The position numbers and the translations under genes are program-made. A stretch of 64,000 nt of DNA from Chondrus crispus (Eukaryota; Rhodophyta; Florideophyceae; Gigartinales; Gigartinaceae): contig NW_005178753.1 of assembly GCF_000350225.1 (NCBI RefSeq), positions 186,001 to 250,000 on the forward strand, read 5' to 3'. How positions within the stretch are numbered: the stretch's first letter is position 1; every line of letters begins with the position of its first letter. Positions 7,563 through 17,866 of this stretch are shown here, piece by piece. The notes under the pieces were generated by a model. The model was not told the origin of the DNA and made no database searches. It saw only the letters and a list, made by a program, of their open reading frames with translations.

Positions 7563-10253
7563 TTGCAGAGAGGGGACAACATGTCCGGCCACGCCGTCTA
7601 TACGGTCGATTCCGCTCTCCCTGTCGACTCTGCTCCCTGCTCGCTATCCTCCGTGTTCCGTCTCGCACCCCCCTACGCGCGCGCAGGTCATTCCCCCTCC
7701 CCTTCTGGGGACGACGAATTCGTCGTCACTCCGTCACCCCTGCCCCCTTTCCGGCGCGCGATCCTGCGTGTGCCCTCCGGGCTGGTCCTCGTCATCACCC
7801 TACTACCCCCGTCGTGGGAGTCCGCCCTCGTTCATCCGGCCTCAGCTCGGTCGGCTCCCTCTCCCGTCCTTCCTCACGGGTTCGTCACCTCTGTCGGTCG
7901 CGTACTCGGTTCGCGCGTCCCGTGTCTCCCTATGTCGCCCCTCATCCCTTCTCGGGGCGGTCCCTCGCTCCCTCTGCCCCCGCCTGGCAGTGGATCGAGC
8001 ACGCCGGTTGTCTGCCCCTTGACCACTGAGGCCCCCACCTCCGCCGAGAAGGAAGGTACCGATTCGTCGGCTCCCCCGCCATGGTGGCCTCCGCGTCCCT
8101 TCCGGAAGTCCCGAGGGGGTCGCGCCTCTACCGTGTCCGACGAGTTATGCCCCCCGCCTTCCATCATCCCGCTGCCAGAGGCTCGTCCGGTGACTGGGGC
8201 CTCGGTGCCGCTTCGACCTGAGCGTGTTGACGACGCGGTCGGCCCATCCGGTGGAGACCTCATGACGGGGCCCCGCGGTGGCCCGTACGACCCCGGGGAG
8301 GGCTCGCCTGGGGCCTTTGGCAGCTGCCGGCATCCCGGTGCGCCGCGCGCTGCCCCCCGCCTCGACGAGGGCGGAGAGAGGGAGGCGTCCAACACCTCCA
8401 CGAGGTGGCTGGGGGTGCCCTTGGAGCGGTCAATCCCGCTACCGCTCGGTCGCTTGACATACGCGTGGCGACGCCATGCGCGGGCGGGCGTCACCGTGGG
8501 CGAGCTGCTGTCAAGGGAGTCCCTACGTCCTGACCTTCTACGAATTCGGTCCATATACGAAGGAGGGCTGACCGAAGAGGCCTCCTTGGCGCTGGGTCGC
8601 CTCCTCGCCGAGGGCGGGGGCGCTCCTTACCAACTACCCGACGAGATTCCTAGCGATAGGACTTTCGCTTTTTGCGTGGAAGAGGTCGAGTATGTCGACC
8701 AGATGTCGGCGTACCTCTTCCACCGGGGCCCCCGTGGTCCCCCTCGCTTCATTCTCCCGGAGGTCACCGGGCTCTACGTCGGCCCCCGTCCGCGCACTTG
8801 CTCTAAGGCGCGAGCGGCCCTCCAGAAGTCCGCATGTTCCCTCATGCGGATTCACTACATTGCCCTGGCGCCCAACGATTGGGCGACTTACCGGCACCGC
8901 GGGGAAGAGGACGGGCGCGTGTTCCCGTCCGCCTCGTTCTCCCCGGGCTTGTCGAGAAGCGATTTCCCTGAGCTTCCGCCGGTCGTAGGGGAGTCGCTCC
9001 CCTCGTTGGGAGTTCACCCGTTACTCCCCTACATCTTGAAGCACTTCGGCTTCGCCTGCGGTGACCCAAAGCACCCGGCTTTCGATTCCCTCGCGTACAA
9101 CGTAGAGCGAGAATGGGCGTGGTGTCTCGGTAACGCCTTCATGAATGAGGTCTCTCTCCACGGGCGTGCTTTCGTGCAACCCGTGGGGGTACTCTCCTTC
9201 CTTGGGCGAGTGGCGCTATCCCTTCCGGACGTTGTTATGCATCCTCTCGAGCGTGGCTCACCGTGTGTGGCCTGGTCGTACTCCTCTGTACTAGACCTGA
9301 TGCACCGCGCCGGTGCGGTGCCCGAACGTAATCGTCGTCCTTGGACGGACTACACGACAGGGACTCGGAGCCTCTTTCTCGCGTATGACCATCGGAGCGA
9401 CTCCTTCGTGGCCCGTCCAAGCGTCCCCACCTCAGGCCCGTCCCGAGGCAAGGGAGGCGTCGGGTCTACGGTGCGCGAGGCGCGTCGGAAGCGGTATCGT
9501 GACCTGGACGGCGAGCTTCCCGCAATCGCGTTGGCCAGGGTGGGCGTGCCGTCGGTGCTTCCCAAGGCGGGTCACGATACTGCGTTGGGGTCCCCGTTGC
9601 CCCCTCTGCCTTCCCTTGGCTCCGTCGGTTGCCTCGGTGCCCAACGGAACACCGCGTTGACCCTTGACCTAGCTCGCGACGAGCTCACCGCAATCCCCAG
9701 GTTGTCTCGCGCCCTGGGGAGTCTGGTCGATAGGGCTTGGACTGTAGAGGGACTACTCCGTACCCTCACGAGCTGGTATGTCGAACGTAGCAGCGAAGCG
9801 CGCCGTCTCGGGGCGGAACGACAGGCGTTTGCCGCAGAGCGTGACTCCCTCGCGGAGCAGCTCCGCGGCTCTCAGGATGAGCTGAAGGTTCTACGAGAGT
9901 CGTCCTCCCTACAGGCGAGTGGTCTCCGGCGCGCGGCGTCCGATCGCGATAGATACCGCGGCGAGCGGGACGCCCTCAGGGCCGAACGCGCCGCCCCGTC
10001 GGCCGTGAGCCTTCCTGGCCCGGTACCACGTCAGGGCCTTCGAGACCCTTACCAGAGTCGCGAGCTCGGCTCTTCGATGGCCGACGAACCCGCGACTTCG
10101 GTCACCCCAGCTCGCGGGTGGACGACGCATGGCGTAGTCGCCCTTCCACCGCTTCACGAGACGGAGGCGGACGTGCCTTCGCACCCCAGCTATTGTCCTC
10201 CGACGGGGCGTGCTTCCGGTTCGTCGGCCCCCTCGAACGGTACGATCCGTTGA
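7563..10253 (+). CDS. Antisense ORF of gypsy A, unknown 896-aa protein
   Basis: A single long open frame runs on the strand opposite gag-pol, starting 42 bp inside the 3' LTR. The ATG at 7,563 is followed by a second at 7,581, either of which could be the start. Residues 1 to about 290 are rich in Pro, Ser and Gly and look disordered. Residues about 290-600 are globular in composition, with segments such as HPLLPYILKHFGFACGDPK and EREWAWCLGNAFMNEVSLHG. The last third contains a coiled coil rich in Arg, Glu and Ala (ERQAFAAERDSLAEQLRGS, then SDRDRYRGERDALRAER). I recognise no domain, signal peptide, clear membrane segment or catalytic motif. Element B has an ORF in the same place, orientation, size and layout. 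Transcription probably starts in the adjacent LTR, read outwards. It could be a regulator, a capsid/packaging accessory protein or a host-derived gene. No function is assigned. Confidence 0.75.
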   Translation: MQRGDNMSGHAVYTVDSALPVDSAPCSLSSVFRLAPPYARAGHSPSPSGDDEFVVTPSPLPPFRRAILRVPSGLVLVITLLPPSWESALVHPASARSAPSPVLPHGFVTSVGRVLGSRVPCLPMSPLIPSRGGPSLPLPPPGSGSSTPVVCPLTTEAPTSAEKEGTDSSAPPPWWPPRPFRKSRGGRASTVSDELCPPPSIIPLPEARPVTGASVPLRPERVDDAVGPSGGDLMTGPRGGPYDPGEGSPGAFGSCRHPGAPRAAPRLDEGGEREASNTSTRWLGVPLERSIPLPLGRLTYAWRRHARAGVTVGELLSRESLRPDLLRIRSIYEGGLTEEASLALGRLLAEGGGAPYQLPDEIPSDRTFAFCVEEVEYVDQMSAYLFHRGPRGPPRFILPEVTGLYVGPRPRTCSKARAALQKSACSLMRIHYIALAPNDWATYRHRGEEDGRVFPSASFSPGLSRSDFPELPPVVGESLPSLGVHPLLPYILKHFGFACGDPKHPAFDSLAYNVEREWAWCLGNAFMNEVSLHGRAFVQPVGVLSFLGRVALSLPDVVMHPLERGSPCVAWSYSSVLDLMHRAGAVPERNRRPWTDYTTGTRSLFLAYDHRSDSFVARPSVPTSGPSRGKGGVGSTVREARRKRYRDLDGELPAIALARVGVPSVLPKAGHDTALGSPLPPLPSLGSVGCLGAQRNTALTLDLARDELTAIPRLSRALGSLVDRAWTVEGLLRTLTSWYVERSSEARRLGAERQAFAAERDSLAEQLRGSQDELKVLRESSSLQASGLRRAASDRDRYRGERDALRAERAAPSAVSLPGPVPRQGLRDPYQSRELGSSMADEPATSVTPARGWTTHGVVALPPLHETEADVPSHPSYCPPTGRASGSSAPSNGTIR

Positions 10254-13135
10254 ACGCTCGGGTCTACCGACGATTACGCGGCACCCCTTGACAGCTCCCT
10301 CTGGTAAAAGCCCCTAAGGCATTTTCTTGTCCTTTGCTCCCCGACGTGCGTTATCGATTTCTCCCCTCGGCCTACACCGCGGCCTTGCTTGTAGCACGAC
10401 CCTCCCCGATGGGCTGTGCTCAACGCGGTCCCCTCGTCCGTATAAGCTAGCGACGTACACACGGGAGTCGCTGAGGGGGCAACCGGTCGCCTTGCTCTCT
10501 CGTGGGTTAGATGAGCTGCGGCGTACGGTGGTTAGAGCCCCGTCTCCGGCACTTCCCCTTCTCGGCTTCTACGCGTCACCCTCGTACGACGTGAGGGCGC
10601 TGCGTGATGTGCCCTGTCTCGTGAGGCGTCTTTGGCCGCGTGCGCGGCGGCAACGTCGACGGTCGAGCGTACTGCGCCGTTTCGCGTGGCCTCCCTTTCT
10701 CTGTCCGCCTCCCTCTCCGTCCTCCGCCTGCCGGCGACCTCTCCGTTCGGTCCCAAAGGGCACGGCGTGTCCGAAGGAGGGGCGCGGAGACCGAGAGACT
10801 CAGGGAGCTCGGACGTGAGGGTGGTCAAGCCCGAGCGGAATTAACGAGCTCCCATTGGTCGGTCTGCTCTTACGCAGTTGAGGAGCGCACATGGGCGATT
10901 TCTGAGGTACCCAATTTAACGATGTCCCATTGGCCGGTCGATCGCCGACTCCTTCTGCCCCACGTGAGGTGTGTGCGGAGCGCAGTTACTTCTCCTCCTC
11001 GCCCCCCTCCCTTTGCGCGCAGTCGGTGCCTTTCCCGAGTGGGAGGCGAGTAGAGGGGGGGGGTGCCACGCCGTGCAGCTGAGCGGCCGAGCGTGGCCGC
11101 GTGGCCGAAGCCGTCTTTCTAGCATGCGCGTGCGGATAGGTTCCCCCGCTCCAGCACCGAAGTCAACGGTTCCCATCCCTCGGCTACGGCGTATAAGATG
11201 ATAGGTAGAAAGAGCCAGAAGTCGGGGAATGGCCCGCCCTCGAACGCTCCGTATGTCTTTGCTGTACCGTGTTCCGCCACAGCTCTTCGACAGCGTTTGT
11301 GTAGCGAGCTGGTCCGCGTGGTGAAGCTAGTGATGGGTTGCCGAAGGAGAGTGTAAGGCGGGAACACTCAGAATGATGCACGAGAAGAGGCGTCGTCCTC
11401 GTCGACCACCACGCGCTTCCCCACGATGGTCTCCTGACGCAAGCCCACCGTCAGGTTCTCAGCGTCCTTGCTTTCCATCTGCACATACATCTATCCTGCA
11501 TCTGAGCATGCCAACCGCGTTGACGTTCGCGACCCGCGCTCCGGTTCTCAAATTCACGGCTAGCGGCAAGGCGAGGGCCTGACGTTTCTGCTCGTCGCAG
11601 TGGCGTCGCTAGCCAACTGACTCGCGGGGTACGGTCGCGCGGGTTATTCTTCTCGCCGTCGCTGTGCGCTGGCGCCGCTTTCTTGCGTTTCTTCCCTCTT
11701 CTGCGGGGGCGGCGTCTTCTTGCTGCGCCGAGGCCAGGGTAAGCGTCTTAGTCTGCTCCTCTCTGAGCGTCGTAGTTGGGGTTGCGGGTTCGCCGGGTGT
11801 TCGTCGTCGGTACCCGTCCCTCCTTTCGGCCATAGGCCGCCTGTTCGCAACCGCGGTTCGCGATCCGCACAGAGATGAGAGGTCAGTGACGTAGGGTCCC
11901 CTGGGGGAGGCGGCTTCCAGCGCCGTTCGCCGTTGGTGGCGGATGTTCGAGTGCGCGGAAGCTCTCCCCCCCGCGCTCGTCTTCTCCTCAACGGTAGTCC
12001 GCCGCTCCCCCGTTGGTCGAGGGGGCACGGCTCGGGTTCGAAGCTCGACCTGTGCTCGGTCGGCAGTGCGCGCTAGGAAGGTTAGAGGAAAAAGAACCAG
12101 TCTGGCGGCTCGCCGCACGTCAGTATTTCGAGGCACCCGCTCGATGCGAGCGTGGGATTCAACCTCGCGCGTGCTTCCCTGCTCGGTCAGGGGGCGGACG
12201 TGTGTACCTTCCGGTGGTACCTGTTGTACCCTAGCTCAGCGCCGTCCGCCTTCTCCTTGCTTTTCGTATGGCGTACAGTGCCCCAGGACGCGGCGCACGT
12301 GCCGGTGTAATTTATCCCCCCCTTAATTTTTCCGTTATTTTCGGGGTACTGTGGCGGCAGTGATTTGGTGATGACGCGATCGGTGTTGGTGCATGGCGCG
12401 CATCTGGCGCCGCTCACGTGTAACGTTCTCATCTCCCCGTATCATTACGGGGCATGTCTCGGCGGCGGTTTTGAAATGTCTCTCGTCCGTGCGCACATAT
12501 TGGTGCCCCTCCGACTGAGTTGCTCTCGCTTCCTCGCTCTTATTGAACGGCCCTAGCGCGCGTTCTCCTGACGCCGCTCCCCTCGCCTGGGCGTCTGCCT
12601 GCGCGTTTCGTGCGTCTTCTCGCGCACGACCCACACCGGGAGGGTCATGATCCGGTCTTCTGCCGGGCTGTATAACCCGGATGCTGATTGATGGCTCGCC
12701 GTGAGCCTCCACCTTCTCGGATATTCCGAGACACAAGCGACGGGCATTCTTGTCGTTAGCTCCGCCCACCGAGGGCTCTCGTGATCCCACCGCTGATCGT
12801 GTCGTTCGTCGGGCGCCCCTCCTCGCCGTGGTTGCTGGACTTAACGGATCGTCCGGCAATCCTGTTCGGGGGGGGGTCGTTCGATTTTTCCGATCTGAAC
12901 GGGGTTTTGCGGTCCTCGTAATGTCGGTCATTACGAGGGCTCAACATTCTTTTTTTTTAGGCAGTTCGTACTGTCCTGTTCTTCTGTCTCGCGTCCTTGA
13001 CGTCCGAGAAGTCAAGACGATTTGACTTGAACGCGTCGCAGGCTGTGACCCTCCGATAGGGTCCGCCGACCTCCTTCGCTCCCCCTTTTAGTCGGTTCGT
13101 GCAGGCTGGGGTTAATCCGCGAAGGAGCGGTTGAG
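10254..13135. other. Long non-coding part of the gypsy A 3' module
   Basis: About 2.9 kb lie between the antisense ORF stop and the duplicated polypurine tract. Several mid-length frames exist on both strands, but they are Arg/Pro/Ser-rich and look like GC-rich chance frames. A 24-bp near-repeat occurs at about 10,841-10,864 and 10,914-10,938 (ttaacga..tcccattgg.cggtc), each copy holding a CCAAT box on the minus strand. A run of eight or nine T lies at about 12,951-12,959. Confidence 0.5.
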
Positions 13136-13152
13136 GGCCCCCCCCTTAAGCG
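13136..13152 (-). other. Second (internal) polypurine tract directly after pol A
   Basis: On the minus strand CGCTTAAGGGGGGGGCC immediately follows and includes the pol stop codon. The same 17 bases recur beside the 3' LTR at 7,523-7,539. This would be the ancestral polypurine tract position if the antisense module were removed. It could act as an internal initiation site for plus-strand DNA. Confidence 0.7.
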
Positions 13153-16100
13153 TGAACGTCCGCGTTCACGGTTTGGGTGAGGTCTCTGCCGGTACGTCTC
13201 CGGAGGCGTTGGGCGTAACGAGACACCAACTCCTCCGGAACGTGAGTCCGCGCAGTCCAAGTGGGCGCGTCGTAATCCGCCCACTTGATGAGGAACTCCG
13301 TAGTTCCGTCTTCCATGACTCGATGTCTCAGTAGCCGTTCGACGGCATACTGCGTTCCCGTGGTGACCTTATCGGCGAGGTCCCGCGGGGTCGTCGTACT
13401 TGCTCGTGGCGCGTCTATCGGAGACGGCGCGTACACGCAGCGGTCGGCGGAGACTCGCTCGGTGACCCCATCACGATCGATCGTGATGGTTCGGCGGTCG
13501 TTGGCGAGCACGCGGTAGGGTCCGACAGCGGGCGAAGCGAGCTTGTTTGATGTCTTAGCCCCATCGGTGGGGTTGAGATATACGTATTCTCCGGGACGGA
13601 GCCGGGAATTAATACGTCGTATGCGCTTATCGAAGTCGCGCTTGTAGCGAGCCTGCGTCCGGCGCAGGCTCCCGTAGGCCTTCTGGATAGTCGAATCCAA
13701 GGTCTTGAGGAACTCGGCACGTTGGTTCCCCCTATCGGAAGGGGGCGCGTCGCCATCCGCCCGTCGGAGAGAGAACTCCGGCGGTGGCCTGCTGAGCACG
13801 AGCTCAAACGGCGTGGTGCGTGTGGTGCGATGTACGTGGGAGTTGTACGCATACGTAAGCGGCCCCACGTACACATCCCAGTCGTCCTGGTGTTCACCCA
13901 CGTAGTTCCGCAGCATCGAGGCGATTGTTCGGTTATAACGCTCGACTTGCCCGTTCGTTTGGGGATGGTACGCCGAAGTGTACAAATTCGTTATCCCCAG
14001 AACGCGGCACGTGCTGTGGAAGAACTTGGCATTAAACTGAGGGCCGTTGTCCGAAAGCAACGTGCGAGGGACGCCATACTTGAACACCCACGAGTCGCAG
14101 AACGCAACTGCGACCGTGTGCGCTGTTATCGTGCGGAGCGCAACGACTTGCGTTAGCTTACTGAAGCGGTCCGTAATCACGAGCAGGAACCGTTTTCCTG
14201 TCTTCGTCTTGGGGAGCGGTCCCAAGATGTCGATCGCGAGGCTCTCGAGGGGCCTCGTAGCTGGAAACAATCTCAATCGGTTGAGATGTTTCCTCAGCTT
14301 CACCCGGTTCATCGCGCAGGTTCGACACCCTCGCACCGTGGCTGCGACGTCTGCAGCCAGGTGGGGCCAGTAGTACTCGCGTCGAAGTGCGTAGTACATA
14401 CGGTTCTGGCCCGGGTGCCCCGCGATGGCCGGGTTGTGGCACAGGCGAAGGAGCCTGGCGCGGAGCGTCCGAGGTACCACCACCTGAACGATATCAGGGT
14501 CGAAGGGGTGTCTCCGCTTGAGCACCCCTTGGTGGTCCTCGAAGAACGCGGAGTCCCGGGACTCTGACTGTCGTGCCAAAACGGTTTGGCAGAAGTCATC
14601 CACGCGTTGCTCCTCGGCTATCTCCTCTATCGTAAGAGGGGCCGGAAGGTCGTCCTGCGGTGGGGCGACCGGGGAGTCGAGCGCGCCAGCCTCGGGGTCC
14701 TCGGCGCGCTGGATGTCGGCGGCGTCGAACTCGTCGTTCTCCTCCCAAAACGAATTGGGTCCTTGGAGAGCGGGGGCTTCGTCGTCATCTCGCGGTTCGT
14801 CGCGCGTCCGTACGCGCGACCTTGTTCGGGCTTCGGCTTGATTCCGTGTCGTTACGAAGACATGGACGGCCTGATGATCACAGCTCGCGGTACAAGCGTG
14901 GTCCGCGAGCTCGTTCGATACGTCTCGAACTGTCGTGCCCTCGTCGAAAGTGGGGATGTCGTCATCCACCTCGACGGTGGAGCGAAGGTCATCGGCGACC
15001 TTCGGCGACACGAGTCGTGACAGGGCATCGGGCACCTGATGCACGCGTCCGGGGCGGTACTGAATGGTGAAATCGTATTCAGCCAGACGTAGCCGCCACC
15101 GGGTGAGTCTTCCGGAACTCTCGGTGAGGGACATGAGCCATCGGAGGGCGTCATGGTCCGTCCGTACGGTGAACTTCGTGCCTTCTACGTACGGCCGTAG
15201 TGTGCGGACGGCCCACACTACGGCGAAGCACTCGCGTTCGGTAGCGCTGTAGTTGCGCTCACTATCGGACAGTGAGTACGACCAATACCCCACGGGGCGC
15301 CAGTCGTTCGGCTCTTCGTGCTCCTGAAGTAAGGTGCAGCCGAGTTGGTAGGCACTCGCGTCGGTGTCTATCATGTACGGACGACCGTGCCGGGGCAGCG
15401 CGAGGATCGGCGGAGCGATCATGCACTTCTTAAGGTTCTCGAACGCCTGAAGTTGCAGCTCCGTGGGGTTATAGAAATCGGGATCCGAATCCTTGCCCGT
15501 CATGTCGGTCAGAGGACGTGCAATCTTAGCGAACCCCTTAACGAATCGGCGGTATACGTTACACGCCCCGAGGAACGAGCGCACTTGCGTCAACGTCCTC
15601 GGGAACGTGGACGTTTTGAAAGCGTCGGCCGCCGTATCGGCCACGCTCAACTTGCCTGGGGAGATGACGTGCCCCAGGTAGTGCACCTTCGGTCGGAAGA
15701 AGCTGCACTTCTTGAGCTTAAGGGAGATACCGGAACTCCGCAGTAAGCTCAAGACGGTATCGAGATGCCTCGCGTGTTCTCCGTGCGTACGGGAGAACAC
15801 GATCACGTCGTCGAGATAGACGAGGCATATTTGCCAGCGGACTCCGGAGAGTATTATGTCGAGCGCACGTTGGAAGGTGGCCGGTGCCCCTTTGAGTCCA
15901 AACGGCATGCGCAAGTGGCGAAACGTGCCCATGTGCGTCGTAAACGTGGTCTTATCCCGGTCTTCCGGGGCGACCGGGATCTGCCAATAACCGGAATTGC
16001 AGTCCAACGTGGTGAAGACGGCTGCATCTCCTAACGAGTCGATGCAGTCGTCCATCCGTGGCAGTGGATACGAATCCGCTGCGGTCTTCGCGTTGAGACG

Positions 16101-17726
16101 CCGGTAGTCTACGCAGAACCGAAGAGAGCCGTCTTTCTTCGGTACGAGCACCACCGGGGACGCCCACTCGGTGCTCGCGGGTTCGATAACCCCTGCGTTC
16201 AACATCTTGTTGACCTCCTTCGCAACCATTTCGCGCATGGCCGGGCCCTTCCGATAGGGCATAGAACGAATCGGTTTCGTTCCCGGTTCGAGGGGGATGC
16301 GGTGCTCCGTGGCTTGGATCGTTCCAAGCGCACCGCTCCATAGACTCGAGTGCTTACGGAGCATCTCGAGCACGTGGCCACAGAGCTTGTCATCATCGAT
16401 GTATGACAGGTCAATCTCTTTTTCCCAATCCATCGGTGGATTTTGGGGATCCTTTTGCTGGGGGAGTACAGTACCCCTCGCCGTCGGTTGGCCTAGAGGT
16501 GACCGTTCGACCGGGTCGACCCCCCTGCCCCCGACGGTGGTCTTATCGTCGGAGTTGGATCGGCCAACTCCTACCCCACCGACTTGATCGGTCAAGTCGG
16601 TCAGGTGTAGCGCGTGCGCGATCCCCTCGGCGACCTTACGTTCGGGAGTGAGGATCGCGAGGGGGTTGCGCTTCGCGTATCCCACGACGGTGTGCTTCGG
16701 AAGCCTTCTTTCTCGTCGTGAGAAATTCGCGACGATGACGTCGAAGGTCTGATTCGGTAGGACCTCCGCGACGCCATTCGTCAGCCTCACTCCATGTCGG
16801 TGTTGGAGTGAGGGCTTGGGTTCCAGGAACACGAGGCCCCTCCCCGCGGTTGTCACACGCACGCGGGCTTGTGACATCGCGGGGATGGTAACCCAGCGGG
16901 CGATTCGGATCGCTTGCGGGGCCTCCTCGCGTACGTCTGGCCGACCCGTGTGTCGCCCGTGTCGCCTGGTAGGGGGAGTCGACTCCCCCTTTCCGTCGAC
17001 GATGGTGACGGAACCGCCTTGGCGTAGCTCCATTCGTTGAGCTTCGATGTCGATACATCGCACGTGCGTATCGATGAAGGCCGTGCCGAGAAGGACCGGC
17101 ACGGCGAGCTGGTCCGCAACTACGAACGGAATTCGGAACACCGTGTTCCTCAACCGCACCGCCAGGCGGACGACGGCCGAAAGCTTGAGGGGGTTGCTAT
17201 TCGCGCCTGCCAATCGTGGCAGAGGTGCGTCGTGCACGACGTAACGCGTCCAATCGGGGGGAAGGTCGGCCTTCCTCACCAGATTATACCCCGAGCACGT
17301 ATCAACGGCGATCGTGCGGGGTTTAAATGCATTTCCCTCTGTGGCTATCGAGCCGAGGACGTTGTAGATCTTCGACGTCATAAGGCAAATGACGCCGTCG
17401 ACAACCTTCGGGGCGACCTTATCGGTGAGGTCGTTCCGCCGGGGCCCTCGATTTCGGTGCTGGCCCCGCTTGCGTTTCCTTCTCCCCCTTCCTCGGGGCG
17501 TCCGCGGATCAGTGACGCCCCTCGGATTACTCGAGTCCGTATGACACGGACCTTTCTCCGGCGACCTTGGGCTCGCGGGAGTCAGGGGGTCGACCGAATC
17601 TTTTCGGTCGTCGTTGCTCCCGTCGCCATCGTTACGCCTCACCGGGACGTCGGCTGTCCCGGTGTCTTGTTCTCCTAACGTCGGGCCTTCGGAGGCCTCG
17701 ACGTGCGCTCCCTCCTGTATCGGCAT
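13146..17726 (-). CDS. pol: Gypsy A pol: protease, reverse transcriptase, RNase H, integrase, chromodomain
   Basis: The polyprotein makes and integrates the element's DNA. From the first Met (1,526 aa): a retropepsin-like motif at about 141-146 written VDTCSG, with Cys where Gly is usual; reverse transcriptase with SPVVLVPKKDGSLRFCVDYR and YLDD at about 637-640; RNase H with IDTDAS, ATEREC and RTDHDA; integrase with an HHCC zinc region (HNPAIAGHPGQ ... CRTC) and the D, D, E residues in LAIDILGP, LLSDNGPQF and NGQVERYNR. A C-terminal chromodomain (QYAVERLLRHRV ... FLIKWADYD) would direct integration to marked chromatin. The frame is open upstream of this Met past the gag stop and lies -1 to gag, so synthesis probably depends on -1 frameshifting at AAAAAA. 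No disabling mutation was seen. Confidence 0.95.
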   Translation of the reverse strand: MPIQEGAHVEASEGPTLGEQDTGTADVPVRRNDGDGSNDDRKDSVDPLTPASPRSPEKGPCHTDSSNPRGVTDPRTPRGRGRRKRKRGQHRNRGPRRNDLTDKVAPKVVDGVICLMTSKIYNVLGSIATEGNAFKPRTIAVDTCSGYNLVRKADLPPDWTRYVVHDAPLPRLAGANSNPLKLSAVVRLAVRLRNTVFRIPFVVADQLAVPVLLGTAFIDTHVRCIDIEAQRMELRQGGSVTIVDGKGESTPPTRRHGRHTGRPDVREEAPQAIRIARWVTIPAMSQARVRVTTAGRGLVFLEPKPSLQHRHGVRLTNGVAEVLPNQTFDVIVANFSRRERRLPKHTVVGYAKRNPLAILTPERKVAEGIAHALHLTDLTDQVGGVGVGRSNSDDKTTVGGRGVDPVERSPLGQPTARGTVLPQQKDPQNPPMDWEKEIDLSYIDDDKLCGHVLEMLRKHSSLWSGALGTIQATEHRIPLEPGTKPIRSMPYRKGPAMREMVAKEVNKMLNAGVIEPASTEWASPVVLVPKKDGSLRFCVDYRRLNAKTAADSYPLPRMDDCIDSLGDAAVFTTLDCNSGYWQIPVAPEDRDKTTFTTHMGTFRHLRMPFGLKGAPATFQRALDIILSGVRWQICLVYLDDVIVFSRTHGEHARHLDTVLSLLRSSGISLKLKKCSFFRPKVHYLGHVISPGKLSVADTAADAFKTSTFPRTLTQVRSFLGACNVYRRFVKGFAKIARPLTDMTGKDSDPDFYNPTELQLQAFENLKKCMIAPPILALPRHGRPYMIDTDASAYQLGCTLLQEHEEPNDWRPVGYWSYSLSDSERNYSATERECFAVVWAVRTLRPYVEGTKFTVRTDHDALRWLMSLTESSGRLTRWRLRLAEYDFTIQYRPGRVHQVPDALSRLVSPKVADDLRSTVEVDDDIPTFDEGTTVRDVSNELADHACTASCDHQAVHVFVTTRNQAEARTRSRVRTRDEPRDDDEAPALQGPNSFWEENDEFDAADIQRAEDPEAGALDSPVAPPQDDLPAPLTIEEIAEEQRVDDFCQTVLARQSESRDSAFFEDHQGVLKRRHPFDPDIVQVVVPRTLRARLLRLCHNPAIAGHPGQNRMYYALRREYYWPHLAADVAATVRGCRTCAMNRVKLRKHLNRLRLFPATRPLESLAIDILGPLPKTKTGKRFLLVITDRFSKLTQVVALRTITAHTVAVAFCDSWVFKYGVPRTLLSDNGPQFNAKFFHSTCRVLGITNLYTSAYHPQTNGQVERYNRTIASMLRNYVGEHQDDWDVYVGPLTYAYNSHVHRTTRTTPFELVLSRPPPEFSLRRADGDAPPSDRGNQRAEFLKTLDSTIQKAYGSLRRTQARYKRDFDKRIRRINSRLRPGEYVYLNPTDGAKTSNKLASPAVGPYRVLANDRRTITIDRDGVTERVSADRCVYAPSPIDAPRASTTTPRDLADKVTTGTQYAVERLLRHRVMEDGTTEFLIKWADYDAPTWTARTHVPEELVSRYAQRLRRRTGRDLTQTVNADVHA

Positions 17727-17866
17727 TACAGGAGCTCCCGTGCCCGCCTTCGGAAGCGGGGGATGTATTATCGGACAATATCCCCCGTGTCCTTGGCGAG
17801 CACGCGGGGTCGGGTCTAGTTCGTGGGGAAAAGACGGCTCACGCGACCGCGTGTACGTAACCGTCT

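Noticed and set aside
10327-11053. Plus-strand frames after the antisense ORF of gypsy A (163 and 137 codons)
   Set aside because: Arg/Pro/Ser-rich composition typical of chance frames in GC-rich DNA, with no domain or start context. Kept as non-coding.
11609-12931. Minus-strand frames of 115-198 codons between the antisense ORF and pol of gypsy A
   Set aside because: They lie in the sense direction after pol and could be an extra gene, but they are low-complexity and lack any motif. Not supportable from one copy.
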